From Saccharomycodes ludwigii (lineage: Eukaryota; Ascomycota; Saccharomycetes; Saccharomycodales; Saccharomycodaceae), in contig NC_060203.1 in the NCBI RefSeq assembly GCF_020623625.1, positions 248,001 through 312,000 on the forward strand: 64,000 nucleotides of DNA. The letters are read 5' to 3'. The position numbers were made by a program, and so were the translations under genes. A model generated the notes under the pieces. The model was not told where the DNA came from and made no database searches. It saw only the letters and a list, made by a program, of their open reading frames with translations. Positions 9,081 to 18,398 of the stretch are shown here, one piece after another; within the stretch, counting starts at the first letter, position 1; each line of letters begins with the position of its first letter.

Positions 9081-10631
9081 TCATACACCAACAATACTAA
9101 CTTCCAAAGTCCACACCCTACGAATATGTATTCTAACGGGTACTTTAACCTTAACGATGTTAATGCCATCCCCTCCATCAACTACTAATACGCCCCCTCC
9201 ATCTTTCTTATAATATGAGCCAATGGGCAATTCAATTTCCAAATCATCTATTTCTATATTACCCCACCAGCACTTTCTAGCCGGCTTCTTCCAAAATAAC
9301 AACAACTTGGGATTGATATCTGGCTTAGGCACTAAATCATATAAACTACGAATCTTGTAATGTGACCCACTATTGTTCCCCAATCTGGATTTAGATTTAT
9401 TCCTAGATTGAGAACGTGATCTTACATTACTCAACTTATCAGCCCATCTACTCCTTCTCTTATTATTATTATTAGTACTGACACTAACATTACTTGTCGA
9501 GGGTGATAGATCTAACGACGAATTAGAAGTGGCCTGCGGACTCAGTAAAAACATACCACTTGTGTTTTGGATACTCGAAATCCTTTCTCGATAAGCCTTT
9601 TCTAATAAATCCCTATAATATTGAGTAGTCTCGTTTTTCAACCTAATCAAGGATAATGAAGAGATCACTGTTTTGCCCAGCTCTTGGGTTCTATTACCCC
9701 AATCGCAATGACGTTCCAACCCGCTACTACATAACATATCCATCAAATGCTGTTCAGCTACACCCAATTTACCACTTTTAACTCTATTACTACAATACAA
9801 TCCGTCAAAAATAGATTGCTGTTTACTTAAATAACTGCCTGCAGCTATCTTCACTTGTTGCATAACTATATCCAACCCGCCCTTGATCTCTTTAATCAAT
9901 GGAATACAGTAATAATCCAAATCTTCTCTTAAAAGTATAATACTGGGATTAAGGTGTAAAACATCCGTATTATCATTACTACTGTGCGGATGTTGATTAT
10001 GTATGAGGCTACTGCCACTAATAGTCGAAGCCAAATGATGAAAAAAGCCCGTACTACCATTGCTGGTATTTGACGCACTAGGGTTACTTATGATATCAGG
10101 GTTATTAACAGCAGCTATTGCATTATTAATCCCATTAGAATATTTGTCGTAAATGCCAGGAACTGGATGTAGAACTAAATCTTCGGTAGCTTGGGTGTAG
10201 ATGTCCATGATATATTCAAAACAAACATGGCTAAAATTGTACACATATACTTCATCGTTGGAAGTCAAGGAAGTAATAACCTGCCCATCCCTAGTCATAA
10301 ATACACCGTTTGGAAATAAACATAATAGCAAAGACTCTGGTAACGCTAACAATTGTTCTCTAGTTATGTAATAGTGATGCTCTTCAATATTTAAATGTAC
10401 AATAAGCTCGTCAACTGTGCTTGTGCTGTTACTGTGAGCAGCACGATTCATATGTATATCACCATCTTGATCGGCCATCTGTTGCAAATTATTTACTAGT
10501 GAAGTTGCGTTGTTGCCATCAGTACTAGCGTTTGCATTTGCATTTGCATTTGCATTTGAAGGTACTTGGGTTAAAATACTTTGTGCTTGTTGACTATTAA
10601 CAGTATTAGTGCCGCCGCTACTGCTAGTCAT
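9081..10631 (-). CDS. WHI2: WHI2, stress and TORC1 regulator (Psr phosphatase partner)
   Basis: Whi2 works with plasma-membrane phosphatases Psr1/Psr2 in the general stress response, represses TORC1 when amino acids are low and influences mitophagy. The product has 516 residues (486 in S. cerevisiae). A low-complexity N-terminus with an (Asn-Ala) repeat is followed by a BTB/KCTD-like domain from about residue 73: LIVHLNIEEHHYYITREQLL, then LPESLLLCLFPNGVF and DEVYVYNFSHVCFEYIMDIY. LREDLDYYCIP and AEQHLMDMLCSSGLERHCDWGNRTQ..GKTVISSLSL are Whi2-specific blocks. The C-terminal LVPKPDINPKLLLFWKKPARKCWWG and the final VPVRIHIRRVWTLEVSIVGV match the family end. A 17-base poly-T (poly-A in the mRNA) lies 7 bases before the start. 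Confidence 0.96.
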   Translation of the reverse strand: MTSSSGGTNTVNSQQAQSILTQVPSNANANANANASTDGNNATSLVNNLQQMADQDGDIHMNRAAHSNSTSTVDELIVHLNIEEHHYYITREQLLALPESLLLCLFPNGVFMTRDGQVITSLTSNDEVYVYNFSHVCFEYIMDIYTQATEDLVLHPVPGIYDKYSNGINNAIAAVNNPDIISNPSASNTSNGSTGFFHHLASTISGSSLIHNQHPHSSNDNTDVLHLNPSIILLREDLDYYCIPLIKEIKGGLDIVMQQVKIAAGSYLSKQQSIFDGLYCSNRVKSGKLGVAEQHLMDMLCSSGLERHCDWGNRTQELGKTVISSLSLIRLKNETTQYYRDLLEKAYRERISSIQNTSGMFLLSPQATSNSSLDLSPSTSNVSVSTNNNNKRRSRWADKLSNVRSRSQSRNKSKSRLGNNSGSHYKIRSLYDLVPKPDINPKLLLFWKKPARKCWWGNIEIDDLEIELPIGSYYKKDGGGVLVVDGGDGINIVKVKVPVRIHIRRVWTLEVSIVGV

Positions 10632-11762
10632 ATTGATATTTTTTTTTTTTTTTTTAATTCTTATTTCTGTTCTCTTTTTTTATGTTTTTTTATGTTTTCT
10701 TAATTTTTTGAATAAATAAAAGTATCAGATATGTGCTTTTTATTTTTAACTTTATTTTTATTTCTTTAATTATACATTGTATTAGTTAAGCTATTAAAAG
10801 TGCTTAGGACAATTTGCAACAGCAATTATCAAATTTATAATAAGTTTTTATTACGTTATATTTTTTTTTTTTTTTGAGTAAATTTCAAAACAAAAAAGGA
10901 AAAAAAAAAAAAAAAAAAAAGAAAAATTTTTTTTATCTATTTTTAAAAGGCTCAAAGGGGGTAGGTGGGTTGTGTACTGCAGCGGTTACTGACACAGGTT
11001 GCCTAGCACCACTTTGTAATTTTTTTGTTTTAAAAGGAAGGCAATCCCGTGCCATGAGCTATTTTCCATACCAGTTACAACTCCGTCTTGCACAAATCCG
11101 AAAAAGGAATCAACACCAACAAATCCGAACAAAAAAAACAAAAAAAATGCCCTAAAAACTTTGGTCAATAACAATTAAAAAAAAAAAAATAAGAATTTCC
11201 GTTTATATCAATCTCACTCTTTCAATCCCAAAAAAGAAAAAAAAATACTAATTACTTTCTTTATGGAAACCTTTTTTTTCTTCTCTTATTCACTCTTGGC
11301 TAAAGAGAAAGGTAAAAAGGGGCAAAATAACAGAGAAGCTTAAGACCTTACACAAAAATGTACAGCAATCAGTATTTCTTTACTGAAAGTCTCCTTTTGT
11401 CAAAGCCATGTAATTAATAACAATCAGACAATCAAAAAAAAATAAAAAAAATATCTTTGAGTCTCTGCTGACCGATACCATTCCCATTTTTTAAGTTTAA
11501 TGATTCTAGGTGGAATTTTATACTTATTGATCTTGAAAAAAAAAATTCAAAAATTATTATTATATGATGAGATTTATAAAAAATTTACACTTATCTACAT
11601 TATCTGATTCTATTTATATATTCTCTCTCATATAGAGAATATTGAAAAGAAGATACAAAAGTGATCTGAACTAATAATAATAATAATAATAGTAAATAAC
11701 GACAGTAATAATAACAACAATCCGTTAGATGAAGGTCGTACACATGTGTACAAACATAAAAA
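10632..11762. other. Intergenic: CUE5 3' end and WHI2 promoter
   Basis: About 1.1 kb. The WHI2-proximal part is T-rich; a distinct GC-richer island occupies 10949-11016 and its less GC-rich continuation reaches about 11160. The CUE5-proximal part holds AAT repeats (11672-11692). Open frames at 10874-11155 and 10986-11174 show no recognisable protein. Confidence 0.6.
10949..11016. other. GC-rich, foldable island in the WHI2 promoter
   Basis: By my count 38 of 68 bases are G or C, far above the surrounding intergenic DNA. It can fold: TGTGT (10971-10975) pairs with ACACA (10992-10996), enclosing CAG (10980-10982) paired to CTG (10989-10991) with a 6-base loop. An outer GTGG/CCAC pairing is possible. 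It could be a small non-coding RNA or a regulatory element; I do not recognise a known RNA. Confidence 0.3.
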
Positions 11763-13586
11763 TCAATCACTTAATTCTAAATCATCTTCAATCTCGGAAA
11801 CGGTCTCTTTCCCACTATTATCGTCTTTTGAAACAGGTTTGATATTCTTGGTTGGAGTTTTTGGCAAGCCGGCTGCAATATCTTCATTGCTACTTGGCTC
11901 AGGTTCTATGATTCTTAAACTGTGTTGGGCCAGTCTATTGTTGGCTTTTTTAGTTTTGTCTTCAGTGGATGGCGAGTCAATTAAGACGGTCTCAACTTTT
12001 AAAGATTTATTATTGTTATCATTAACACTGGTGCCAGTAGCTATAGCACCATCCTTTTCTTGGATTGGCGTCCTTGGTGGTAATTTAGGTGTTTTTTCAT
12101 CTTCATCTCCCTCCTTAATACCAATATCTGCAATGGTTGATGCAGTATTTTTAATCACACTTTGTTCATTCTCGTGATCTTTTATTGTTGGCGATTCCAT
12201 TAAAATCTTAGTTCTGGCTGTAGCATTAGATCCATCCGTAGAAATACCAAACGAATTAAATCTTGTTCTGCCGCTAGCAGGTCTTTCAGCCAAATACGGT
12301 TTATTATTAATTACATCAGTGCTAGTGGGCTTAACTTTTTTAACATAGTCATTAATATAAATCTCATCATCTAAATCATTGTTGTTATAATTATTGCTAT
12401 CATTTTCAAAATTTTGTTCAAATTTATCCTCCAAGGAAGAGTTGTTATAGTTCGAACTACCATTGGTAGCAGCGCCATTGTTTCCATCTTCATACCACGA
12501 TTGTTTAACAGAATTAAACCACTGGCCAATTTTATTGGATGTTTCCTTAATATTCTTGTTTACATTATCTTTAATCACGGGCAAATCTTTTTCAACAAAA
12601 TTAGTAATAAAATCTTCGTCTTCGTCATCTCCATCCCCTTCATCCCCTTCATCATAGTTTCTTAATTGTCTACGTGGATGTTGACGTGGACGTGAGCGTG
12701 CACTAGTATCGGTGGTTCTCCTTCTATTAGTACCAACTTTCCCAGAGGTATTATTATATCTTTCATTTAATTGACGTGCCAACAACTCATCCTGTTCAAT
12801 CTGCGACAATGGTGTGGCAGAAGTGATGCTACTGGTGTTTGCAAGTTTATTCTCTAGTTCATGAGGAATAGTAGTGTCTGCACTAGCACCATTTATACCT
12901 GTCACGACAGGCTTTGTAGGAATAACAACTTCTTTGGCAAATTCTGGATCAACAATATATAACAATGCATTATAAGCATTAGATAAATTCCCTTGTGAAG
13001 CCAAAATAATTGCATTTATATATTTTTCTTGCACATTTGGAAATGCTTCTCTAAGTTGAACCAATAAGGGGTTCATTTTAGGAATTTCAATTTCTTCTTC
13101 TTTTTTCACATGTTTCGATTCCTCTTGAGAACGTCTAGGTGGTAGCTGTGGTGTATCATCGTCATCGTCATCTTGTTTTTCGTTGTTTTCCTCTTCATTT
13201 AAAGAAATTTCATCTAATTTCTTGACGTCTTGCTCTTTTTGTTCTTCCTTTTGTTCTTCTTTTTGTTCTTCTTTTTGTTCTTCTTTTTGTTCTTCTTTTT
13301 GTTCTTCTTTTTGTTCTTCTTTTTGTTCTTCTTTTTGTTCTTCTTCCTTTTGTTCTTCTTTTTGTTCTTCCTTTTGCTCTTCCTTTTGCTCTTCCTTTTG
13401 CTCTTCTTCCTTTTGCTCTTCTTCCTTTTGTTCTGATTTCTCGGATTCCACTTCCCTTTGTTCCGTCTCCTTAGGTTCTACTTTATCTTTCACGATTGCA
13501 TCAATACTTGGTTCAATAATTGTCATATTTTGCTTTTCAGGAATCGTAGGCTCAGTTGGATCAGTGCCAACAATTTCTTTACTCAT
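11763..13586 (-). CDS. CUE5: CUE5 (paralog DON1), ubiquitin-binding autophagy receptor
   Basis: Cue5 links ubiquitylated aggregates and proteasomes to Atg8 for autophagic clearance. I place the start at the second codon of the open frame (ATG at 13586; the codon before is GTG), giving 607 residues against 411 in S. cerevisiae. The extra length is largely a charged N-terminal tract of KEEQ units (13231-13435) and an acidic stretch. The LPPRR motif follows; the CUE domain is at about 171-212 with AFPNVQEKYI and the double Leu of NALLYIV. After it come EQDELLARQLNERYN, an Arg-rich patch, NFVEKDLPVIKDNVNKNIKETSNKIGQW and GRTRFNSFGIS, all Cue5-like. In S. cerevisiae CUE5 (YOR042W) adjoins WHI2; DON1 is the duplicate. 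I cannot point to a definite Atg8-interaction motif. Confidence 0.9.
   Translation of the reverse strand: MSKEIVGTDPTEPTIPEKQNMTIIEPSIDAIVKDKVEPKETEQREVESEKSEQKEEEQKEEEQKEEQKEEQKEEQKEEQKEEEQKEEQKEEQKEEQKEEQKEEQKEEQKEEQKEEQKEQDVKKLDEISLNEEENNEKQDDDDDDTPQLPPRRSQEESKHVKKEEEIEIPKMNPLLVQLREAFPNVQEKYINAIILASQGNLSNAYNALLYIVDPEFAKEVVIPTKPVVTGINGASADTTIPHELENKLANTSSITSATPLSQIEQDELLARQLNERYNNTSGKVGTNRRRTTDTSARSRPRQHPRRQLRNYDEGDEGDGDDEDEDFITNFVEKDLPVIKDNVNKNIKETSNKIGQWFNSVKQSWYEDGNNGAATNGSSNYNNSSLEDKFEQNFENDSNNYNNNDLDDEIYINDYVKKVKPTSTDVINNKPYLAERPASGRTRFNSFGISTDGSNATARTKILMESPTIKDHENEQSVIKNTASTIADIGIKEGDEDEKTPKLPPRTPIQEKDGAIATGTSVNDNNNKSLKVETVLIDSPSTEDKTKKANNRLAQHSLRIIEPEPSSNEDIAAGLPKTPTKNIKPVSKDDNSGKETVSEIEDDLELSD
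13231..13435. repeat. In-frame 12/15-bp tandem repeat coding KEEQ/KEEEQ in CUE5
   Basis: About sixteen units of 12 bp (some 15 bp) in a row on the CUE5 strand, all in frame, giving a Lys-Glu-Gln tract near the N-terminus. The opposite strand shows long but meaningless Phe/Ser/Cys frames. Confidence 0.9.
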
Positions 13587-14034
13587 CACGATCTATTCTA
13601 TCTTTCCTATAATTTTTTTTTTTTTTTTTTTTTTTGTAACTATGTATTAACAGCAATGACCGCTATTAACATTCATTAAAGTTTCAAATTTTTTGCCACA
13701 AGAAATATTTTTTTTTGGTTTTAAAAAAAAGACAAAAGAAAAATCATAAAATAACAGATACAAGTAGATTTAATATCATTGACTAGAAATATACGGCTAT
13801 TTCTTAGCACAGAAATTTGAACGAATAAATTTACTTTTCTCCCTTTTTTTTCTCATTTTTACTGGCTGTATCACACCTTTCTTACCAATCATCCGCTATT
13901 TCTTCATCACGTGATAATAACAAAAAAAATAAACTGTTGTCCTAAAACAAAATCAAACATACATATTATCATTAACGACTATAAAAGTTTCTCCCCACAT
14001 CCCCCTCTAAATATATTACATAAGTAAATATACA
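13587..14034. promoter_or_regulatory. CUE5 promoter and STR2 3' end
   Basis: A T run at 13613-13635 becomes a 23-base poly-A in the CUE5 leader. CACGTG inside ATCACGTGAT lies at 13908-13913, about 320 bp upstream of CUE5. No gene is seen. Confidence 0.5.
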
Positions 14035-15720
14035 TCAAGCTTGTAATGCTGCTTTAATGGCCTTATTAAAAACAGTTTTTAATTCCTCTCTATTTTCCAT
14101 GCCAATACTTATCCTTATTAACGTTTTATCCAAACCATGTTCAGCAGCTTCTTCCAAATCAAAATAATGGGCTAAAAGAGTATATGGACAAGACAGGGTA
14201 AAATTTGTACCCAAAGAAGGCCCCTTGCAAACTTTCAAATTATCATAAAAGGCTTTGGCCTTTTCCAGATCGTAAAATGTTACTGAGCATAGAGTACCAT
14301 ATCCTCCATCAACTGGATTTTTGATGGCAGTATAATTTTTTAAAGTTTCATTATCATCATCGTCTTTCGTGGTTATATAATTAACACCCTTAAAAAGTTT
14401 CCCCTTATATGGCATTAATACCTCATTAACACACCATTCGGCATTTGCATTGGTTTGATGCACTCTGTCGACATAATCCTCAGAATTTTTAGCCAATACA
14501 ATTGCATCTTCCTCCCACAACAAATCTTCATAATATTTAGGGAAATACTCATTAACCGCAAAATCATACAAAGCTTTCTTCTGGGTTGTAGTATTATCAC
14601 CAACCCCTGGATTTAAAATTAATGAACCAGCCAATAAATTTGAGGCACCACTAAATAATTTGGTCAAGGAAGAAACTACAATATCGGCGTAGGGTAAAAC
14701 ATTTAAATTCACGAAACCGGAAACGGTATTATCTACAACAAGATAAAATCCATATTTGATTGACAACTCGTGCAATTTAATCAAATCCGCCATTTTTACC
14801 AATGGATTCGATGGTGTTTCCAAAAAAACAGCCAAGACGGGATCATTCTCTTGTTTAGATTTAATTAAAATTTCATTTTCTAGATAGGTTAAAGCAGTAG
14901 AACTTTTATCATATGGCAAAAAATAATTATTACTAAATCTTTCTAATAGAGTTATAGTATCACTAAAACCAACACCAAACATAACAGTTTTTTTTTTGCC
15001 AATAAAGCTTGTACTACCTTCATTATCAAAACTTAAAATCAATTTTAGTGCTGAAAAAATGGAGGCCATACCGCTAGAATATAAGGAAATATCTTTATTT
15101 GCATCTAATTTTGCATTGCTACAATCGGTGCCACATTTATTCATAGTATCAGTGATTTCATCGGAAATCCTCCTTTTAACTACCGATTTGGCATTGGAAC
15201 CAGCTAAAGCAAGTTCATCAGGGTCACAACCATCATCACCATTAAGTAGGTAATTACCTAGTCTGCTACTTATACCTTCACCAGCAATTTGGTAGTACTC
15301 TTTCAAGTGAGGATAATTTTCTGCATCGACTATAACAGCATAAACCTGTGGTGTGCTTTTTTTGCCAATACCTGAAACTTTTACAATTCTAACTTTGGCC
15401 AAATTATTTGAAAGTTTTGTAACAAAATCAACGCAAATTTTAGCCACTTGCAATGAGGGGAAAATTAAACATTTTTCTTCAATTGCTTCACCGTTTTCTG
15501 ATGACGATGGTTTAGAATATTTATCAAGTACTTTATTGCAAAAATCTTGATTTACCAGTGGAACGAAGACTCTTGGGTATCCACAAACAAACTTTTCCAT
15601 TACAACAGGATTCAGTTCCCTATATCCAATATTACTTTCCCAAGTAGGTAAAGAAACTGAAACTGCATGCTGGGTGTCTGGTGGGACACTTTCACCGACT
15701 CTTGTTGCTACTTTAAACAT
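14035..15720 (-). CDS. STR2: STR2, cystathionine gamma-synthase
   Basis: Str2 makes cystathionine from cysteine and an activated homoserine ester in the reverse direction of transsulfuration, with pyridoxal phosphate (PLP). The product has 561 residues (639 in S. cerevisiae). It starts with VGESVPPDTQHAVSVSLPTWE, typical of the Str2/YML082W group. The PLP-dependent fold spans about 170-560: YSSGMASIFSALKLIL, ETPSNPLVKMADLIKLHEL, VVDNTVSGFVN, and the Schiff-base lysine in SSLTKLFSG (Lys354). The end has KGPSLGTNFTLSCPYTLLAHY and LIRISIGMEN. Compared with S. cerevisiae the region around residue 180-210 is shorter. It is the only gene here that breaks the YOR/YDR synteny (YJR130C in S. cerevisiae), so it moved into or stayed at this place only in this lineage. 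Confidence 0.93.
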   Translation of the reverse strand: MFKVATRVGESVPPDTQHAVSVSLPTWESNIGYRELNPVVMEKFVCGYPRVFVPLVNQDFCNKVLDKYSKPSSSENGEAIEEKCLIFPSLQVAKICVDFVTKLSNNLAKVRIVKVSGIGKKSTPQVYAVIVDAENYPHLKEYYQIAGEGISSRLGNYLLNGDDGCDPDELALAGSNAKSVVKRRISDEITDTMNKCGTDCSNAKLDANKDISLYSSGMASIFSALKLILSFDNEGSTSFIGKKKTVMFGVGFSDTITLLERFSNNYFLPYDKSSTALTYLENEILIKSKQENDPVLAVFLETPSNPLVKMADLIKLHELSIKYGFYLVVDNTVSGFVNLNVLPYADIVVSSLTKLFSGASNLLAGSLILNPGVGDNTTTQKKALYDFAVNEYFPKYYEDLLWEEDAIVLAKNSEDYVDRVHQTNANAEWCVNEVLMPYKGKLFKGVNYITTKDDDDNETLKNYTAIKNPVDGGYGTLCSVTFYDLEKAKAFYDNLKVCKGPSLGTNFTLSCPYTLLAHYFDLEEAAEHGLDKTLIRISIGMENREELKTVFNKAIKAALQA

Positions 15721-16983
15721 TTATTTATAACTTAATCTTGCTTTTTGCCCGATGGGTGCTTTATCTAATATTATTTCAAAACTGTCAGCAATGTATTTTA
15801 TTGTTACTAGTAAAGAAAGAAATTGGGCAAGAAAATTTGATTTCATTTTATTAATGAAGAGTAGTTTTTTTTATCGTTTATATACAATTTTTTTTTTTTA
15901 ATTTTTTAATTTTTTAATTTTTTAAATTTTTAGTTTCTTATTTTTTTTTTTCCAGCTAGAATCCAACCGTACATCTAAATTAGATTCTTAAATCCATTTA
16001 TATTCCATAAAAATATAATTTACTCGGTACTATTATTACAGGAATCTAATAATCTTGCTAAGAAAAAAAAATAAAAATTTTTTTTTTTAAAAGGAACTTT
16101 AAAAAAGTGAAAAAGAGTAATAATAAAACCTTCACCATTTTATTGTATTAAAACTGATAACGTTATTTGTAAATCGGTTTTTTACAAAAGATAATAATGT
16201 CGTTAGTTATTAGTACCGATTGCCACACCTAGTTCTTATTTTTAAAAAGTCAAACTTAGGATATATTTTTTTTTTGTTATACGGCAAAATTTTAATAAGA
16301 TGAGTCAAAATATACAAAACGAAAAAACAAAATTTGGGTTAACTGTGTCAGCAGCTCGTTTATAAAAACAAGTACATTTATACGCACGGTACATAAAAAA
16401 AAATCAGACGTTTTCTGAAATTGTCACATAGTAGAACTTTTTGATCGGGCTTATAAAAAAAAAGAAAAAAAAAGCTATATTACTTGGAATTCTTAAATTG
16501 TTTACCTCCGACATTTTTTTACACATCGAAAGAGCAAAGTTTAATGTGTATGAGCTTCAATGTAATATTGAAAATTTTTGATTTTCATATCCTTATCAAT
16601 CATCGAACTAAAATACTACCAAGAAAACAAACAAACTTTTACTCATTATTAAGTTTTTTTTAGATCGTTACTAGTTAACTAACAATCATACTTTTTAAAA
16701 AAAAAAAAAAATTTTTTTTACTTGGATAATAGAAAATTAAGACTCTATTTTCAAAAAATACAGTTTTGAGAAAACAAAATAAAATAAAATATATATAAAA
16801 TATTTTTTATCCATTAATCGTAAACCCGAGATTAAGAAAATTTAATAAATATTTACCATTTTGTTTTATTCAAAACACAATATATGTAAAATAATTGGAA
16901 AAAAAGGCACTTTTGATTAAGTAAATCCCCTTTGTAGCAATGATAACTCAATAATTGAAAGTCCAAAATTACAAAGTCAACAG

Positions 16984-17019
<36 letters not shown>

Positions 17020-17093
17020 TCTCTTTTTCCTCCATTTCATTCATTCATTCATTATTTTATTTTATTCTATTTTTCTTTTTCAAAACCAAGTCC
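15721..17093. other. Intergenic: STR2 promoter and GLO2 3' end
   Basis: About 1.37 kb, strongly AT-rich, between two leftward genes. It contains a Gcn4-type site (16301-16307), TATAAAA-like boxes (16360-16367, 16451-16458) and a long A tract (about 16984-17012). The open frame at 16853-17044 is low complexity. No gene or RNA is recognised. Confidence 0.6.
16301..16307 (+). promoter_or_regulatory. Gcn4-type site upstream of STR2
   Basis: TGAGTCA matches the Gcn4 consensus TGA(C/G)TCA. It lies about 580 bp upstream of STR2, a sulfur amino-acid gene, so general amino-acid control is plausible. It is a single 7-base match, farther out than usual. Confidence 0.4.
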
Positions 17094-17981
17094 TTAAAAA
17101 ACATCCTTTAATTTTCTCAAATTTTCCATAACTTTGCCTGTTGGCCATTCATTTTTCAAGTCACCAACTGCTTTTCTAACCAATGGATCATTTAACCTCA
17201 TAAATGGATTAAAATTCAACTCATCTTGCAAGGTATAAACCCCTGTTGTCATCTCATGTGTATTACTATAGTTTTCCAATTCATCAAACGCTTTATTTTT
17301 TTCGTTTAATTGATTATAAACTTTAGCTCTAACAAATTTTACATTTGATCTTGTATATTCATGTCCAGGAAAGACAAAAGTTTTGTTCAAGTTGTTTTTA
17401 ACATCAACGTCCTTGCATAATTTGACGTTTAAACTATTGTCCATTTGAAATCCATCACCTTCAAAAAATCTACCACAACCACAAGTAAATAATGTATCAC
17501 CAGTGAAAATGGCATGTTGGTCTTCCACCTTATCCCAAAAATAATAACAAACCGAATCTTGTGTATGACATGGTGTTCTGATTGCTTTAATCATTATATT
17601 TTCACCCAAGGTAAACCACTCCTTATCTTTGGGTACAATAACTTTAACTTTTGAGGGAACAGGATTAATGGGAACATTATGCTTACTACCAACTATAACA
17701 TTGATAGGTGTATTAACATTGCCATGAGTACTTAAGTATTCCAATAATGGAATATTCCCGTCTGAATGGTCATAATGGTGGTGAGTATTTACTATACTAG
17801 TTATACTGGCGATCTCCTCTTTGTTTAAATTAGGTAAAACATCAGCCATTTCAGCAGGATCGATAATCCAGGATTTCATAGCGCTGACATTATTGCCAAT
17901 GGTAGGTGTTGTTGTGGATATTAAATAACTATAGTTTACACCACCAGTTAACCATCTCATCTTAATCGGCTTAATCTTCAT
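17094..17981 (-). CDS. GLO2: GLO2/GLO4, hydroxyacylglutathione hydrolase (glyoxalase II)
   Basis: Glyoxalase II hydrolyses S-D-lactoylglutathione to lactate and glutathione, the last step of methylglyoxal detoxification. I use the ATG at 17981 (the frame extends 5 codons further only to a TTG), giving 295 residues (Glo2 274). The metallo-beta-lactamase fold is clear: WIIDPAE, the metal motif THHHYDHSDGN (66-76), CHTQDSVCYYFWD, FTGDTLFTCGCGRFFEG, FPGHEYTRSNVKFV with the further His ligand, and the C-terminal NPFMRLNDP helix. No mitochondrial presequence is visible, so this looks like the cytosolic form; S. cerevisiae has a mitochondrial duplicate, Glo4 (YOR040W). Only one copy is present here. 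Confidence 0.95.
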   Translation of the reverse strand: MKIKPIKMRWLTGGVNYSYLISTTTPTIGNNVSAMKSWIIDPAEMADVLPNLNKEEIASITSIVNTHHHYDHSDGNIPLLEYLSTHGNVNTPINVIVGSKHNVPINPVPSKVKVIVPKDKEWFTLGENIMIKAIRTPCHTQDSVCYYFWDKVEDQHAIFTGDTLFTCGCGRFFEGDGFQMDNSLNVKLCKDVDVKNNLNKTFVFPGHEYTRSNVKFVRAKVYNQLNEKNKAFDELENYSNTHEMTTGVYTLQDELNFNPFMRLNDPLVRKAVGDLKNEWPTGKVMENLRKLKDVF

Positions 17982-18398
17982 TTTTACTATTTTCAAAATT
18001 AACCTGTGTCTATTATGTTGTATTTTTCTTTTGTTGACTATTTTTATACTCTAAACGATTGATTAAAGCTAGTTATTGTGGAAAACAAAATTGTTAAACA
18101 AGCTTAATTGAAAATTAGATAGAAAAACATTGCTAATAATTGACCTTAAAAAAAAAAAAAAAACAATTACCCGCCACCACCACCTTTTTTTTTACGCATT
18201 TAAATTATACAAAAAAAAAAGATTTTAAGCGGAAATAACAAATTGTGATAAATTTCAAATATTAACTTTTTGATTTTTTTTTTCCCTTTTCCCCCCCCTT
18301 TCTTTTATATATATATATATAGAAAAAATAAAACATCCATATAAATGAGCTGATTATATATGCCCCCCATAAATAGCATCTAAAGAGGTCAAATCAGG
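17982..18398. promoter_or_regulatory. GLO2 promoter and CCC2 3' end
   Basis: Holds a Reb1-like TTACCCG at 18167-18173, about 185 bp upstream of the GLO2 start, followed by a CCACCACCACC patch, an A tract (18148-18163) and, near CCC2's stop, a short TA repeat (18307-18320). No gene is seen. Confidence 0.5.

Noticed and set aside
11563-11614. C box-like ATGATGA followed by a TCTGA D-like box, suggesting a small C/D snoRNA
   Set aside because: Distance is only about 50 bases, no terminal stem brings the boxes together, and no C'/D' pair is seen. Such short motifs arise often in this AT-rich DNA.
13183-13650. 155-codon plus-strand frame rich in Cys, Ser and Phe opposite CUE5
   Set aside because: It is the complement of the KEEQ repeat; the CUE5 strand has a clear CUE domain.
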